64,000 nucleotides of DNA from Streptomyces minutiscleroticus (GTDB lineage: Bacteria; Actinomycetota; Actinomycetes; Streptomycetales; Streptomycetaceae), in NCBI RefSeq assembly GCF_014650875.1, contig NZ_BMVU01000001.1, positions 186,001 to 250,000 of the forward strand, read 5' to 3'. Positions 63,721-64,000 of the stretch are shown here, piece by piece. Position 1 is the first letter of the stretch. Each line of letters begins with the position of its first letter. Below the pieces are notes generated by a model. That model saw nothing but the letters and a program-made list of their open reading frames with translations. It searched no databases and was not told the DNA's origin. A program made the translations under genes and the position numbers.

Positions 63721-64000
63721 TCACAGGGGGGCCTGCCAGGTCACCGTTCCGCCGGTCCCGTCGGCGGGGGTGCCGACGGCGCCGGGTGCGCCGCAGGACG
63801 TGCCGGGCCCGGTGTCCGCGGCCACCGTCAGGCGGACCGCGGGCCGGCCGTCGGGCAGGGCGGCCGTCGCGTCGACCGTGACCGTGACGCCCGTGACGCC
63901 GGGGCGCGCGACGGCGTCGGCGAGGGCGCGGCGCAGCACCCGGACGAGGTGGTCCGCGGTGGCGTCCGGGACACGGGTGTCGACCGGGCCGCCGAACCGC
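63721..64000 (-). CDS. C-terminal end of a kinase-like ATPase, degenerate (5' truncated)
   Basis: The frame is open to the window edge (first full codon at 63999). The visible 92 residues begin [44 protein letters not shown] and end GTGGTVTWQAPL. This is the end of a DevS/NarX-type histidine kinase ATPase domain. However, the N-box (usually AxxNAxxHA) reads [11 protein letters not shown], and the G-boxes are replaced by a short cysteine-containing stretch (ADTGPGTSCGAPGAVG), so ATP binding looks lost. The upstream part is outside the window. Confidence 0.65.
   Translation of the reverse strand, partial: RFGGPVDTRVPDATADHLVRVLRRALADAVARPGVTGVTVTVDATAALPDGRPAVRLTVAADTGPGTSCGAPGAVGTPADGTGGTVTWQAPL

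Overview
The window is a roughly 73 % GC chromosomal segment with the codon use and gene order of a Streptomyces or very close relative. Diagnostic signs are the phoH-ybeY-CBS-era cluster, recO-uppS next to zur-znuBCA and glyS, dgt-FAD oxidoreductase-dnaG-hrdA-like sigma in a row, many GTG starts, and actinobacterial regulatory motifs (Zur and GlnR boxes, a leuA leader peptide). No prophage, insertion sequence, CRISPR array or secondary-metabolite cluster is visible.

Layout. 1-4.6 kb: core operon (phoH fragment, ybeY, CBS/CorC membrane protein, MmcQ, degenerate cytidine deaminase) and era. 4.6-7.6 kb, minus strand: GH1 beta-glucosidase, then an intracellular M4 metalloprotease with its emfourin-type inhibitor downstream. 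7.7-10.6 kb: leuA behind a ribosome-mediated attenuator, then a TerB-like protein. 10.9-14.6 kb is accessory: a DapA-family aldolase, an orphan N-terminally short OppF-type ATPase with a damaged H-loop, a small dual-specificity-type phosphatase, and about 0.9 kb of repeat-bearing DNA without convincing genes. 15-22 kb: recO, uppS, zur, znuB-znuC-znuA (two Zur boxes at znuA) and glyS. 22-26.6 kb: aldo/keto reductase, TetR regulator, DHA2-type MFS exporter and dus. 26.7-31.8 kb: two carbohydrate-active enzymes divergent from a ROK repressor. 32-35 kb: pyruvate phosphate dikinase, followed by an acyltransferase. 36.4-45 kb: nirBD under a GlnR-type box, a TauE-like exporter, class F sortase plus surface protein, CutA, a YdcF/SanA protein and a CbiX-like chelatase. 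45-51.6 kb: dgt, FAD oxidoreductase, dnaG and hrdA-like sigma. 51.7-57.4 kb, minus strand: heterodimeric ABC exporter, FGGY kinase and a YtxH-like protein. 57.5-64 kb: two tRNA-Asn, one CAT-anticodon tRNA, a SWIM protein, a glnA-type glutamine synthetase, a small membrane protein, a STAS + MEDS/HATPase pair, and the end of a kinase-like ATPase.

Themes. (1) Nitrogen: nirBD makes ammonium, the CbiX-like gene could serve siroheme for NirB, and a GSI enzyme can assimilate the ammonium. (2) Zinc: zur and the znu genes form one locus with Zur boxes over the znuA promoter and start. (3) Eleven or so genes carry a -10-like hexamer only 6-7 nt before the start codon, indicating leaderless mRNAs. (4) Several intergenic gaps hold tandem repeats of 7, 9, 21, 30, 35 and 50 bp, and two housekeeping genes (era, dgt) carry unusual in-frame insert-like segments.

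I did not find a clearly undescribed multi-gene system. The best leads are the protease-inhibitor pair, the STAS/MEDS-ATPase pair whose STAS lacks the phospho-serine, the unexplained 13.4-14.2 kb stretch, and the 35-bp degenerate repeat array before the CbiX-like gene. Statements about usual family lengths and about other Streptomyces genomes come from memory and were not checked by alignment.
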